Source: Lucifuga dentata (lineage: Eukaryota; Chordata; Actinopteri; Ophidiiformes; Bythitidae). From it: a stretch of 64,000 nucleotides of DNA. Both the position numbers and the translations under genes were made by a program. The notes under the pieces are model-generated. The model did not search any database. It saw only the letters and a program-made list of their open reading frames with translations, and was not told where the DNA came from. The stretch spans positions 1 through 64,000 of the forward strand of contig VXCM01001517.1 in assembly GCA_014773175.1 (NCBI GenBank), read 5' to 3'. Below are positions 38,001-48,500 of this stretch, piece by piece (position 1 is the first letter of the stretch; each line of letters opens with the position of its first letter).

Positions 38001-41000
38001 CACCTGTCACCTTTGATTCCTTTCATTTTATCCTCCATTAAAGTACCAGAGCATCTGCTGTTTTATACCAACACAAATGTCCTGACTATGTGGTTGATTT
38101 ATTTACCCCTCTTAGCAAAAAGAACGTCAAAAACTGGAAGCACTTAAAAAGAAGCAAGAGCAAGAGGAAGAAAGAATGAAGAAAATGGAGGAGGACAAGA
38201 AAAAGAAACAGGATGAGCTTAAAAGGTTATAACACGGAATGTAAACGTGTACTCTGAACACCTGAATAATGTATTCATAATCTTGATGTTTATTAATTTA
38301 TCACATTTATGATTTCTAGGAAGAGGGATGAGAGGTTAAGAAGAGTGATTGAGGCCAAAGTAAAGGAAGAACAGAAGGAAGAAGAGAAGAAAAAGAAGCT
38401 CGAGAAAAAAATGGCTCAGATTGATGAGAAAAATGATAAGGTATGCAATTAATTTAGAGTCTAAAGCTGTCAGGCATTAAATGAAACTTTTGTCTAATCA
38501 TCTTTGACATGCCTGTTTCTGCAGCGTCTGGCAGAGGAGAAAGCCAAGAAGAAGGTGGCCATTAAACGTCAGGAGGAGCTGGAGCAAAGGCGCAAGTTGG
38601 AAGAAGAAGCCAGAAAGAAGAAGCAAGCGGTGAGACTGATGGTTTATTTTTTTTGTTTCTTTTTAAGCTCTTGGTCTTGGTCATTTTGGTCCATACATGG
38701 GGACTCAGTCAGATACATTAAAGGACCATACCAGCGATTCTGTATGTTTGAGCCCAACAAATAGTATCTGCATGCATGTTACATTACTGCCAACCATTTT
38801 TGAAAACATGCTACTGAGCTATACATTCTAGATTTGTCTTTCCTACCTTCCAAACTGCCAGATTGGTTTCAGTTCACTCCAGTACACTATAAAAATCAAC
38901 TTGTAGAGACTTGAAATAGGTAATCCATTGCAGCGAAACACACACTTTTTAATTTAAAAAAAAATCAAAGTTACTTAATTTAATCGATCTAACATGGAGG
39001 TACATGGAAGAAAATATATTTCTTCTCCAGGGAATATTGTCTCAGGAGAAGAGTGCTTTTACCAAGAAATTAATATGGCCGTGCTTTCTACAATTGTGCG
39101 GAGGTGTTATCCAGTGAAACTCTGAATTTTAAGGTGGGTGTATCACCTTAAAATTCAGAGTTTTGCTGGCTAACACCTGAACGTTTGATTTTGAAAGACT
39201 AGAGGATTTGACAAAATAACAAAAAAAAATAAAATACAGTTTTACGTGTTGGAAAATGGTTGGCAGTAACATAACATCTATGTATTTATCGGCTTGTATT
39301 TATCGGGCTCAGACATGCAAAACCACCAGTATGGTCCTTTAGGCGAATGGAAGTTTAAGCAAGATGAATTTAAAATAGCCTTTTAACTGAATTGATTACA
39401 TTTACAAACTTTAATTGCGCTCTGTTATTCTATTCTATTCTATTCTGTTCTGTTCTTTCTTTCTTTTTTTTTAACCAAAGGAGGAAGAGAAGCGACAGCA
39501 GGAAATTCTGGCAAAGAAGAAAGCAGAGGAGGAGGAGGAACGAGCTCGCAAGCTGGCTGAAACCCGCAGAGCTCTGGAGCTGAAGAGGGAGCAGGAGCGC
39601 GAGAGGGAGAAAGAGCTTGAGAGAGAGAGACTAGCTGCAGCTGAAAGGTTTATTTTATTGTTTTTCAGACTGTAACTGCGGTGCCATAAGAGCTACTTTT
39701 TACACTTAGTAGCCCAATTATCTGTTGTGCTACGTCACAGTCCAGGACTTAGTGCAATTTACATTTCCTGATGTCCAGAGTTTGTTTTAATGACTGTCTG
39801 TTTTTCAGAGAACAAGTGGAAAAAGAAAAAGCTCTTGCTCTGCAAAGGGAATTGGAGAGAGCAGCAAGAGAGAAAGAGCAGAGAGAGATGGAGGAGAAAA
39901 GAAAGGAGCTTGAGGAAAGGAGAAAGCAGGCAAGCAATTTAAAGTGGGAAATAAAATTTCCTGGCGGCAGATGCAAAGCGCAATATATAACATTTTTAAA
40001 TGTATAAAAAGTTACGAAATGTACACATTTCATTACGCAAACATCACTTGAATTGAAAACAAAATGCTGCCACCAATGACACATAAATACCTTCAATCAC
40101 CAAAGGAAGGTTTGCTTAACAGACACATTTTTTAAAAACAGTAAATTAAAAGTTACGCAGAATTTAAAAAAAAAAAATTACTATTGGGAGCTGACAGGTC
40201 CAGCTCTCTGCATAAAATAGCCCACTGACCTTTTGAAGTTTAGTGATATTTCATTTTGGAGGGGTGGTTCTGTTTCTCACTGTGCGTTACTGTTTATTCC
40301 ACTAGGAGGAGCAGCAGCGTTTGGCTGCAGAAGAGAAAGCTGCTAAAGAAAGAGAAGCTGCTAAACAGAAAGAAGTTGCTGCCAAAGCTGTGGCTGCTGA
40401 TACACAGGTGAGATGCGTTATTGTTTGTCAGTTTCATATTTGGGAAAGTGGACTTAAAAGGTGAATAATTTTCAATTTGAAATTAACACCATTGCAAAGG
40501 CCTGTGATGTAAGAGCAGGCACACAAGGGAATGACCTATCAGTGATGTAAAAACCACGTTTATTCTACTTTTCTTCTTTCTCTCTTTTGAAACAGAGCTC
40601 TGAAGGCAAGGCTGCTGGCCTGAACGTGACTGTAGATTTTGAGGTAAATGAAGGATTGTATGATGGAAAAGATGGAATTGACTTGTGCTGCTGCTTTGGT
40701 TTCCATCCTCAGCATGGACGAAAACATGCATAACCAAACTTTGTTGTCTCTGCTGCTTTGTTAAACATTGATAAAATACTGACATGAACTTTTTTTTTTT
40801 TCTTCTCAGCGTTCTGTAATGCACACACCTGTAGGCAAAGGTGGTNCATGAACTTTTTTTTTTTTCTTCTCAGCGTTCTGTAATGCACACACCTGTAGGC
40901 AAAGGTGGTGGACTAAATGTGACTGTGGATGTAGAGGTATGTGAAGAGATATTGATGAATAAGTGAAACACATGGCTGCATGTCACAAAGTGGCATGCAG

Positions 41001-42377
41001 CCATGTGTTTAAAGGAGCATACCGGCTATTTTGCATGTTTGAGGCTAATATATTCAGTTTTCATACATGTAAGGTTACTGACAACCATTTCCCAAAGGAT
41101 GAAACCGTATTTCAGCTTTCCTTATATTTTGCAAAATCTCTTAATCTTTCAAAATCAAATATTCAAGTGATACACCCACCTTAAAAATTGATGTTTCGCC
41201 TGCTAATAGTTACATAGCCTTATAAAGTCACGGTTGTTTAAATTTTTTGATAAATGCAGGTCTTCTTTTGGGACTATATTCCCCGGTGGAGACATACATT
41301 CACTCTGCGCTTTTAATTGCACTTAAACGCTAAAATTAAGTAACTTCTAAAAACAAATCCTGAATACATGTGTTGTTCGTGATGATGGATTACCTATCCC
41401 AAGAACGTTTCAAGTATCAACAAGTTGATTTTAATANGTGTTGTTCGTGATGATGGATTACCTATCCCAAGAACGTTTCAAGTATCAACAAGTTGATTTT
41501 AATGGGGTACCAGAATGAACTGAAACCAATGGCAGTCTGGAATGTATGAAAAAAAAATTTTTCAACTCACCGTTCCAGTACTATGCTTTGGGAAATGATT
41601 GTCAATAATGTTACGGTGTATGAAAATTGAATATATTAGGCTCAAACATGCAAAATGGCTGGTATGGTCCTTTAATCATTTTCCATTTGAAACCTAGCTA
41701 CCATATTTTCTCATTAGCGATGCTTCAAAATGTTGATTTATTTATTTATTTCCCCCCCCCCNCCCCACCCCAGAAACCGTCTCCACAGTCATACAGCATC
41801 ACTCCAAAGGGCGGCAACAAAGCTGTTGTGAGCAAACATTCCGAAGATTATGGGATGGACCAAAACAGTGATGACTCCACTGATGATGAGTCTGCCCCAA
41901 GGAAACCAATACCATCATGGGCAGAAGGTATGCAAGAATGAGTTTATTTATTATGGCGATGTTTGCTTTATAATTTAAACTGTTATTCTTTGAATTGTCA
42001 TTCTATTTTAATGTTTCATGTTGTAATATATAAGATTAGTATTACAATTAGAATTACAATGCTCTGGGGGAGGAAATAGATGAGTTTTGCCATGTGGGAT
42101 ACTCAGTTTCTTCACTGTGTAAAGTTATATAATCATAAATCATGATATGTAAGGTTTGGGTTTTCTCTCTCTCTCTCTCTCTCTCTCTCTTCAAGGTCAC
42201 AATCTACAGCAGATTATCATGAAACAATACTTCAACCCTCCTGATTTAGACTCATTTTTTGGAGCTATCGAAGCACCAAAGCTTGAGAACATCTTTTACA
42301 AGAGCAAGCCTCGTTATTTCAAACGCACCAGCTCTGCAGTTTGGAACTCGCCTCCTCAAACTGGAAACCTCTATTAA
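32011..42377 (+). CDS. incenp: inner centromere protein INCENP
   Basis: Phase-consistent exons: 32011-32150, 32314-32424, 32543-33147, 33289-33331, 33513-33543, 33634-33760, 34457-34484, 34935-35010, 35190-35330, 36363-36380, 38116-38225, 38320-38440, 38525-38629, 39481-39647, 39809-39929, 40306-40407, 40596-40643, 40874-40936, 41774-41927, 42196-42377. They give about 830 residues (human 918). INCENP is the scaffold of the chromosomal passenger complex (Aurora B, survivin, borealin). The N-terminal [10 protein letters not shown] with [13 protein letters not shown] is the centromere-targeting helix region. [15 protein letters not shown] lies before the long Lys/Glu-rich single helix (about 440-690). 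The C-terminal IN-box binds Aurora B and ends in the phosphorylated TSS (about 815-817) of [11 protein letters not shown]. The intron after 39929 uses a GC donor (CAG|GCAAGC). The exon at 40874 is partly duplicated at 40783-40845 by an assembly join. Introns carry four MITE copies. Confidence 0.94.
33795..34378. mobile_element. TTAA-flanked palindromic MITE, copy 1 (incenp intron)
   Basis: The element begins TTAA-AGGACC and ends GGTCCT-TTAA. Its inner ends are long inverted repeats: the block CCAACCATTTTCCAAAACAT near the left end is mirrored near the right end. There is no coding capacity. TTAA at both ends suggests piggyBac-type target-site duplication. Confidence 0.7.
35864..36258. mobile_element. 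TA-flanked MITE (Tc1/mariner-like) in an incenp intron
   Basis: CCATAATTCCCCAATTATAA at the left end is mirrored by TTATAATTGGGGAATTACGG at the right end, each bordered by TA. It is about 390 bp with no coding frame. The termini differ from those of the TTAA family. Confidence 0.7.
36363..36380 (+). other. incenp: 18-nt micro-exon of incenp
   Basis: tctctcctctctccag, then CTGAGCTCTGGTATAGTG, then gtaagtg. It encodes LSSGIV in phase 0 between DPK (to 35330) and [10 protein letters not shown] (from 38116). It fills the position where human reads CSFVEKERQRLENL. Confidence 0.55.
36706..37272. mobile_element. TTAA-flanked MITE, copy 2 (left end damaged)
   Basis: The interior and right end (CCAGTATGGTCCTTTAA) match the other copies. 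The left terminus is lost next to the N and T run at 36686-36702. Confidence 0.65.
38718..39341. mobile_element. TTAA-flanked MITE, copy 3 (incenp intron)
   Basis: It starts TTAAAGGACCATACCAG and ends ACCAGTATGGTCCTTTAG, so the right TTAA has one change. It contains a perfect 20-bp stem (39117-39136 / 39144-39163) absent from the other copies. Confidence 0.7.
40783..40909. repeat. 63-bp direct duplication around a single N at 40846, splitting an incenp exon
   Basis: Bases 40783-40845 equal 40847-40909, including the acceptor and the first 35 bases of an exon. Only the second copy continues into the donor at 40936, so the first is an assembly duplicate, not an extra exon. Confidence 0.9.
40966..41010. 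repeat. perfect 17-bp hairpin next to a MITE
   Basis: AAACACATGGCTGCATG (40966-40982) and its exact reverse complement (40994-41010) flank an 11-base loop. The right arm ends inside the TTAA of MITE copy 4. Confidence 0.85.
41009..41675. mobile_element. TTAA-flanked MITE, copy 4 (incenp intron)
   Basis: TTAAAGGAGCATACCGG at the left and GGTATGGTCCTTTAA at the right. It is inflated by a 66-bp assembly duplication around the N at 41437 (41370-41435 = 41438-41503). Confidence 0.7.
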
Positions 42378-42467
42378 ATGGCAGGAACGGGGTCAGGGTT
42401 TACTTGAATCATCTTTTATTCTCTCACATTTTCTGTATAAAGTTTAATATCTGTGTTATTTGTTTTC

Positions 42468-42473
42468 AATAAA
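42468..42473 (+). terminator. poly(A) signal of incenp
   Basis: AATAAA 91 bases after the incenp TAA, followed by a GT-rich stretch (ACAATGTGTTCT). Confidence 0.7.
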
Positions 42474-42651
42474 GTACAATGTGTTCTAAGGATTTTATTT
42501 TCCTAATAAGTTTCTGTCTAAGATTTTAGACATCAAGATTTTAGTACTTTAAGAAATATATACTGTATATTATAGATTTGGATGATGCATGAGTATGAAC
42601 TGATGCTTTACTGTAAACCTTGGGGAAATGGGTGTGTCTAAAAACTTACAG

Positions 42652-42765
42652 TCTTCTTCTTCTTCTTCTTTTCCTTTCGGCTTTCCCTTCAGGGGTCACC
42701 ACAGCGAATCATCTGCCTCCATCTAACCCTATCCTCTGCCTCCTCTTCTCTCACATCTAAAAACT
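42652..42765. mobile_element. fragment of a dispersed fish repeat
   Basis: A CTTCTTCTTCTTCTT run leads into CTTTCGGCTTTCCC...GGGGTCACCACAGCGAATCATCTGCC. I recall this CTTC-tailed module as widespread in teleost genomes, but cannot name its family. It is flanked by ATCTAAAAACTTACAG-like repeats on both sides (about 42638 and 42757). Confidence 0.5.
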
Positions 42766-42769
42766 TACA

Positions 42770-43797
42770 GTAAATTGTGAAAAGATTGTACTTAGTCATC
42801 TCATTTTTCCCGTTACTTTGTCAGTTTGAAATGAAATTATCCACTTGGTTGTAGTTGTTGGTTTTCAGTAAACAAGATATTCTGCCATGCGGTCAGTTTT
42901 GCATGACCTAGCAAAAAGGGCTTCCTAATAGCGTCATTTGGAATCTGCTTCACTACAGACAAAGCTTCTCTACTCTAAAACATATTGTAGGTGTCGGTTA
43001 ATAACTGAAACTGGGGTTATTATACTGAATTCTTACAGAAACAGATTCTTCTCATGGAATGATATGAGATGGATGGAAATGCTGCAATTTGCAGTTTTCA
43101 AACTAAACCAGAGACAGTTTTATTTTAATGGTCTGACTGAGAATAATGTGCCAAATATTTACTGCCAAACATGAGTCATAAAATGTTGACTGCATATGCA
43201 GACATTTCAAGTGAAAAGTAGTTATACTTGGTAAAGCTCAATGAAAATATTTAAGTTTATAATCCATTTCTAGTCACAAATTTCCTAAAATTGTACGTTT
43301 GGACTTCATCCAAGCCAGCAATTTTAGTAAAATTAGTTCCGGTTTAACAATAAAGCATGGAGTTGGATAAAAGACAAAATATTCCCTGGAAAAATCTGAT
43401 TTGTCAGTGGGCTTCATATAAAACAAGATCGATTTTAATCTTAAAAATGAAACATCCAATTTATTCAATATATTATCACAATGGTAATATACGGAACAAG
43501 AGCATGTTATTTAATTTATTTTTGTAAGGACAGAATCACACTAAAGCACTCTCAAGGAGTGACAGCTACTTAAGTTACAGCTAAAGTAAAGTTAGTAGAC
43601 TATCATGCTGTCAGGTCCAGTAGAATTTTGGAAAAGTCACTGTAATGAAAATTTGCAAAGATCTTGTGATATTGAAAAAGTATACATCATTTACAGGTGT
43701 GCTGCTGTTGGAAACAATTGTTTAAAAAATGTTTCAAACAGATTATTTTTAACATCTATATTGAAATATTCTGTAGTATTTATTGTATTCATCACAG
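42770..43797. other. intergenic, no gene recognised
   Basis: AT-rich sequence between incenp and the ferritin relic. I looked for ferritin exons 1 and 2 here on both strands and found no convincing remnant. Confidence 0.5.
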
Positions 43798-44100
43798 AAA
43801 CTTGAGACAGATGAATGTGGGAATGGCCTGGATGCCTTTCTGCTGGAGAAAAGTAAACCAATCCCTGCTGCACCTGCAGAAAACTGCATCTGAACACAAT
43901 GATCCACATGTAAGCAGTACACTGAGAGAACATACAGTACCGTATTTGGAAAGATATGCAATCTAATTAATACATTACCACATTTCTCCCTCTTGTTTCC
44001 CTGATGTGCGATTTCATTCTCTGGATGAGCAGTTTAAATCAAGCAGCTTGCTGACTGGATTTCTAACTTGCACCTCTTTGATAAACACCATGGGCGAGGA
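43798..44100 (+). pseudogene. decayed ferritin heavy/middle-chain gene (exons 3 and 4)
   Basis: After an intact acceptor (atcacag) the frame reads KLETDECGNGLDA. A deletion follows, then LEK, then a frame change into VNQSLLHLQKTASEHNDPH and an intact donor (gtaagc at 43910). Ferritin exon 3 spans exactly this block (KP..DEWGNGLEA...LEKNVNQ..L.LHKLAS..NDPH), 126 bases normally, 112 here. After a 96-base gap, CDFI, LDEQ, then IKQLADWISNL and LFDKH appear in order but in different frames, with the RRMGAP..GMAEY part deleted. That is ferritin exon 4. Keeping the normal intron position argues against a retrocopy. No exons 1-2 were found. It lies between incenp and best1, on the strand predicted from the human INCENP-FTH1-BEST1 order. 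It cannot encode a four-helix ferritin. Confidence 0.8.
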
Positions 44101-44109
44101 GATCACCTA

Positions 44110-44937
44110 AACTATACTGTGGCACGGATGGACATCATGGTAATTTTTGCATGTCAGTCTGCTCCTATCCCTGCTACATACAATGTATTACATATAGTAC
44201 ACTGTGGTTTTTTAAAATATGTACCAACCAAGTGCGTAATTCAAAAGCCATAGATCCAGTGTGTACTTTGGTGACAGAGTTGTGTAATCATGTTTACCTG
44301 GTTAAATCTCCACGTAAACACTGTGTTACATATGCAGTATATGATACTGTAGCTTGCAGAAACTAAACAGTGAGCATAAGACATGATACTAAGGTATATT
44401 CTACACCATAGCAACTCTTAGGCTTTTGCGATCTCGTAAAGTATTATGAAAACTTTTTTTTTTTTTTGGCTATGTCTGTGATGTGATCTTATTGGGTAGA
44501 TCTGTATACTGACCACCTGCAGATCTCATCTCCATAACTTTACTTCCCTCATTCCTGTTATATTCCACATTATGAACGATCTGAGAGAAATTTTACAGAA
44601 ATAAAGGCTGATTTAACTTAACATAGAATTAGTCTTGCCATGACCCATTATGTGTTCATACTGCCTCAGATATTTATTTTTCCCGATTTTTCGACATTCT
44701 TGGTATGTTCATTGTTTATAAGTATGTTATATTGTGCAAACCAGTTCACTTTGTTTAATTTTTTTTTTTTTTTTTTTTTTTTTGCTGGTGGGCATGTTTT
44801 TTTTGGGTGAAGTGCAGACTATAATTGTTTGCTGAGTGGTCTGAATCCTTTTTTTTCCCAAAATGGTTGCTATATTTTATGAAAAATTGTTTTGTACATA
44901 CAGTTAAACAATAGTACATGTCGAATAATTTCAATGT

Positions 44938-44969
<32 letters not shown>

Positions 44970-45040
44970 GAAAACCCTAAATTGTTTGGTCAGCCTCAAA
45001 TATTGCATGTGTGGGTAAAATAACAAAAGAAGGATAATGT
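44110..45040. other. AT-rich intergenic with T homopolymers
   Basis: Long T runs are at about 44454-44467, 44759-44783 and 44943-44969. No gene is recognised. The right part is probably beyond the best1 3' end. Confidence 0.6.
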
Positions 45041-45046
45041 GATTGC

Positions 45047-45052
45047 TTTATT
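45047..45052 (-). terminator. candidate poly(A) signal of best1
   Basis: TTTATT on the + strand (AATAAA on the gene strand) lies about 545 bases beyond the best1 stop. Confidence 0.4.
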
Positions 45053-45597
45053 ATGTCTCCCTTAATGTTAAGATCTAAGATGTTAGACTGTACACTTAAG
45101 GCTCCTTGTTGCCAGTTTCAGAGGAAATCAGAAACAAATCTCATAAATTACTTTTTACATTATAAACATAATAAGTTAACTATTTTATAAATGCTTAACA
45201 AGAAGTACAGATTAACTCTGTCTGCAATACAGTTTTAATTGTTTGCAGGACCTCACATAAACAGGACTAGATGATGAAAACAGATTTAAAACACAGTATA
45301 TTTCAATAATTTAATGTGAAATATTTTCAGTAACAGAAATACTATGTGTGATACATAAACAGCATGAAGAATGTTTCATCATTAATCCAAAAGGGACCTT
45401 CAGTGCTGAACTGAACTGAAGCAACCTTTCAGCTGAACGGCGGATTTTTCCAGTCCAGTGATTACATTTCAACATTCTAGACATCTTACTACCTGAATGA
45501 CTGAGATGAACCTTCACAGCCAGACAGCGTGTTAAACTTTGTTTCCTCAGTCGTGCTCTCTTCCCCCCAGCTGCCTTATTTACCCCCTAGGTCCCCC

Positions 45598-48500
45598 TTA
45601 ACCAATTCCTGAGTCATTGGGTGAATTTTGCTGATTGGCTTCTTGCTGAGGTGACACCGAGGTGGAAATGGTGGTTACTATGTTATTGCTCAGCCCACCA
45701 TTGGCTCCCCCATTACTTGCCCTCATGCTAGTGCTAAAGTTCCCATGGCTACTAAAATTACTGTGACTTGTACTGTTGCAGAAACTGGCTGTAGTGCTAG
45801 TGCTATTGCTGCTTGTTGCATTGATGCTGGTGGAGCTGCTGTTAGGATTTGGTGCTGCTGTACGAGAGAGAGGAGTGAACACCACCCTGTCCCCTCCGCT
45901 TCCTGTCCCTCGAGCACTTGGGGGACCCGCCTGGTTGTCAGCTGATGGCAGGATGTCCAGAGTGAGGCGGGGAGGTGGGCGTCGGGACAGCAGGCCATGG
46001 CCAGGTCTGAGTTTAGATATTGGACAGAGTTCAGGTGGTGGGTCAGGGAAAGAGAAGGCAGGGGCACTTGGCACCTCACCATCCTCACTCAGCCAAGGGA
46101 AGGCAGAGGACGGTGGTGGAGGTAAGTGGTTGGGGGCGTCAGGAGGCAACAGCTGTGAGCCCAATATTGGAGGAGCCAGTGAGGTGCAACTGCGATCCCA
46201 GTCACCTTGTGGTCGCCGGGTGGCCCGAGGGTGGGGTACTGCAGGTGGCATGCAGTAGATGGGTGTTTGGGGGCAACTGTAGAAACCAGGTCTCTCATAC
46301 AAGGGCATGGTGGAGAAGGCATGGTCTGGATCTTGATTTGAGGCTTGGCGGACTTGGCTCAGGGTTTGTGGTGCCTCTGGGTGCAGGTAAAGGGGAAAGC
46401 GGCTTAATGGAGCTCCTGGGCGGCGGCACAGCAGAGATACCCGAGAAGAGCGGGGAAAGTTAGGAGACTGGACTCCAAGAAGGCGACCCAGCCCTCCAAG
46501 CAGTGGGGTGGAGTAGTTGGCCTCCTCATGTTCCTTTATCTGCTCCAGATTTGACTGAAACTCCATCTCCTCTTTGGGAACACTGGAATGGAGTAATTGG
46601 TTATAACAAGCTTTAGCTAACACCTTGCATGGAGAGTTGCATGGTAGAAAGAGTTTCGTGGCAGAAAATAAACCTGAAATGTACCTGATATCCAGTGCAG
46701 AGCCCATGAAGGAGGGTTTGCGGTGTTCAGCACTGGCTGCAGTATAGGGAGGCTGAGGTTCGGATTCATTCCAGTACATGTCTCTCTCAACCACTGGCAG
46801 GCTGTCATACATGTCATCCACACACAACAAGGACACCTAGGAGACAATGTAAACCAGAGCAGGTAGATGAAGACAGTCACTTTACACTAGATGAAACAGA
46901 AACAAGTTTAGTTTGGATTGAAACCTGTAAATTGCGGTCAACTAGCCAGTTGGTTTCAAAGTCGTCATCATCTTCACCAAAAGGATTTATCAGTTGCTCA
47001 GCCACCTGACACCATAAAGAGAAAAGACCACCATAGTAAACAGACGGATAAAATTTAATGATAAGTAATAGTGTGTTTGGATCATAAAATCAGTCGGTTA
47101 TTCACCTTCAGCCAACCCACATAGAAGAAAAACTGCAACAGGGTGAAAACAGGCAGGTAGAAATCTACATCATGGCCAGGGTATCCTTGGGCTGGATCCA
47201 AGAACTGACGGCCAATCAGACAAGCCAGGAAAAAGCTATAGACAGCCACTGTAACCACCTAATTAACAGACACTAATCAGGTAGGATAGTGTTTTGTAGC
47301 TTCCTCTTAGAAAAAAAAAATCTTAGAATCAGATGTCAAGTTATTTTGTTGCTTATTATGCTGATTGAATATCACTACAATTGCTAATTTAATAATTTCT
47401 TGAACATGATGATTGTTGGACATGATCTCAAAATTTTTTTTTTTAACATGGCAGAGAGATCACTCGTCTAATATTAGTGCAACATTATTATCATTTGTAA
47501 AGTTACCTCTTATCTAATTCCTAATCACTTTCCATTTTATCACTAAAGGAGAACTAAGCTTCTTCTACTGCTAAGCTATCTGTAAGAAACTATACAACAT
47601 ATCAACAAAACCTGAGTATAGACAAGAGGCAGGCTGATCCAGTCATAACCATAGAGCTTCATACACTTTGCCCGTAAACTATTTAACTCCTAAACAGAAA
47701 GAAGAAAGCAGGACATGCAAACCTGATTAAAAAATAGTTGAGAACAAAAATTCGTTCTCAATTAAGTTGTTCAAAAATATATAGCCTGGAAACAGCAGCG
47801 CATGAAAACCTACCGTGAGAATTGCTGTGAGTGCCACGTCATTGTTGATGCGACCCTCAGTCCGAGCTCTTAAAGCCAGGCTGACAAACCACATGCAAGG
47901 AACCCAGAACTTGTTATGAGGGGAGGGCAAATCCTCCAGGTGCTTCAGCTCTTCTGATGTCATCAAACCTGAGAGACAGACACAGTAAGACAACATCAAA
48001 TCTCTCTTTTGAGAAAGAATTAATAAAATGGAAGAAAACTTTTGTTTCTATGACTTGTCTTCTGGTTAGGTGTCAGAACTTGGCTCATAATCTCAGCTGT
48101 TATATCACCCAAGTAACATCATGTATTGTACAAACAGTCACAGCTCAACTAAATCAGATGGGAACACAGTGAGACAGAAGCTGTGCTGTGCTTGTCCAGA
48201 AGCATCACCATGTTTCTCCAAGTTTATTCAAGAATTTTGACTGAAAGAACTGGAGAGATAAACAGTACCTTTACACACTATGCACACTTTAGGATTGTGC
48301 AGTATGTGATAAGCTTGGCATGACAGAACAATGAGCTTTGCTGGTTAAGGTGCCACATCGTACCTGCCTGCACCAAGTGCTCCATGGTAGGAAACCTCTT
48401 GTACACAGCTGTGCTGACAGAGCGGTAGATGAGCACACCAGAGAGGCTGGCGTATCGCATGAGAGTTCGACGGGTCATCCTGGAGGCCTCGTCAGCACCT

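Noticed and set aside
45776..46258. Long open frame on the + strand opposite the last best1 exon
   Set aside because: It is a shadow of the GC-rich best1 coding exon, with no homology or splice support.
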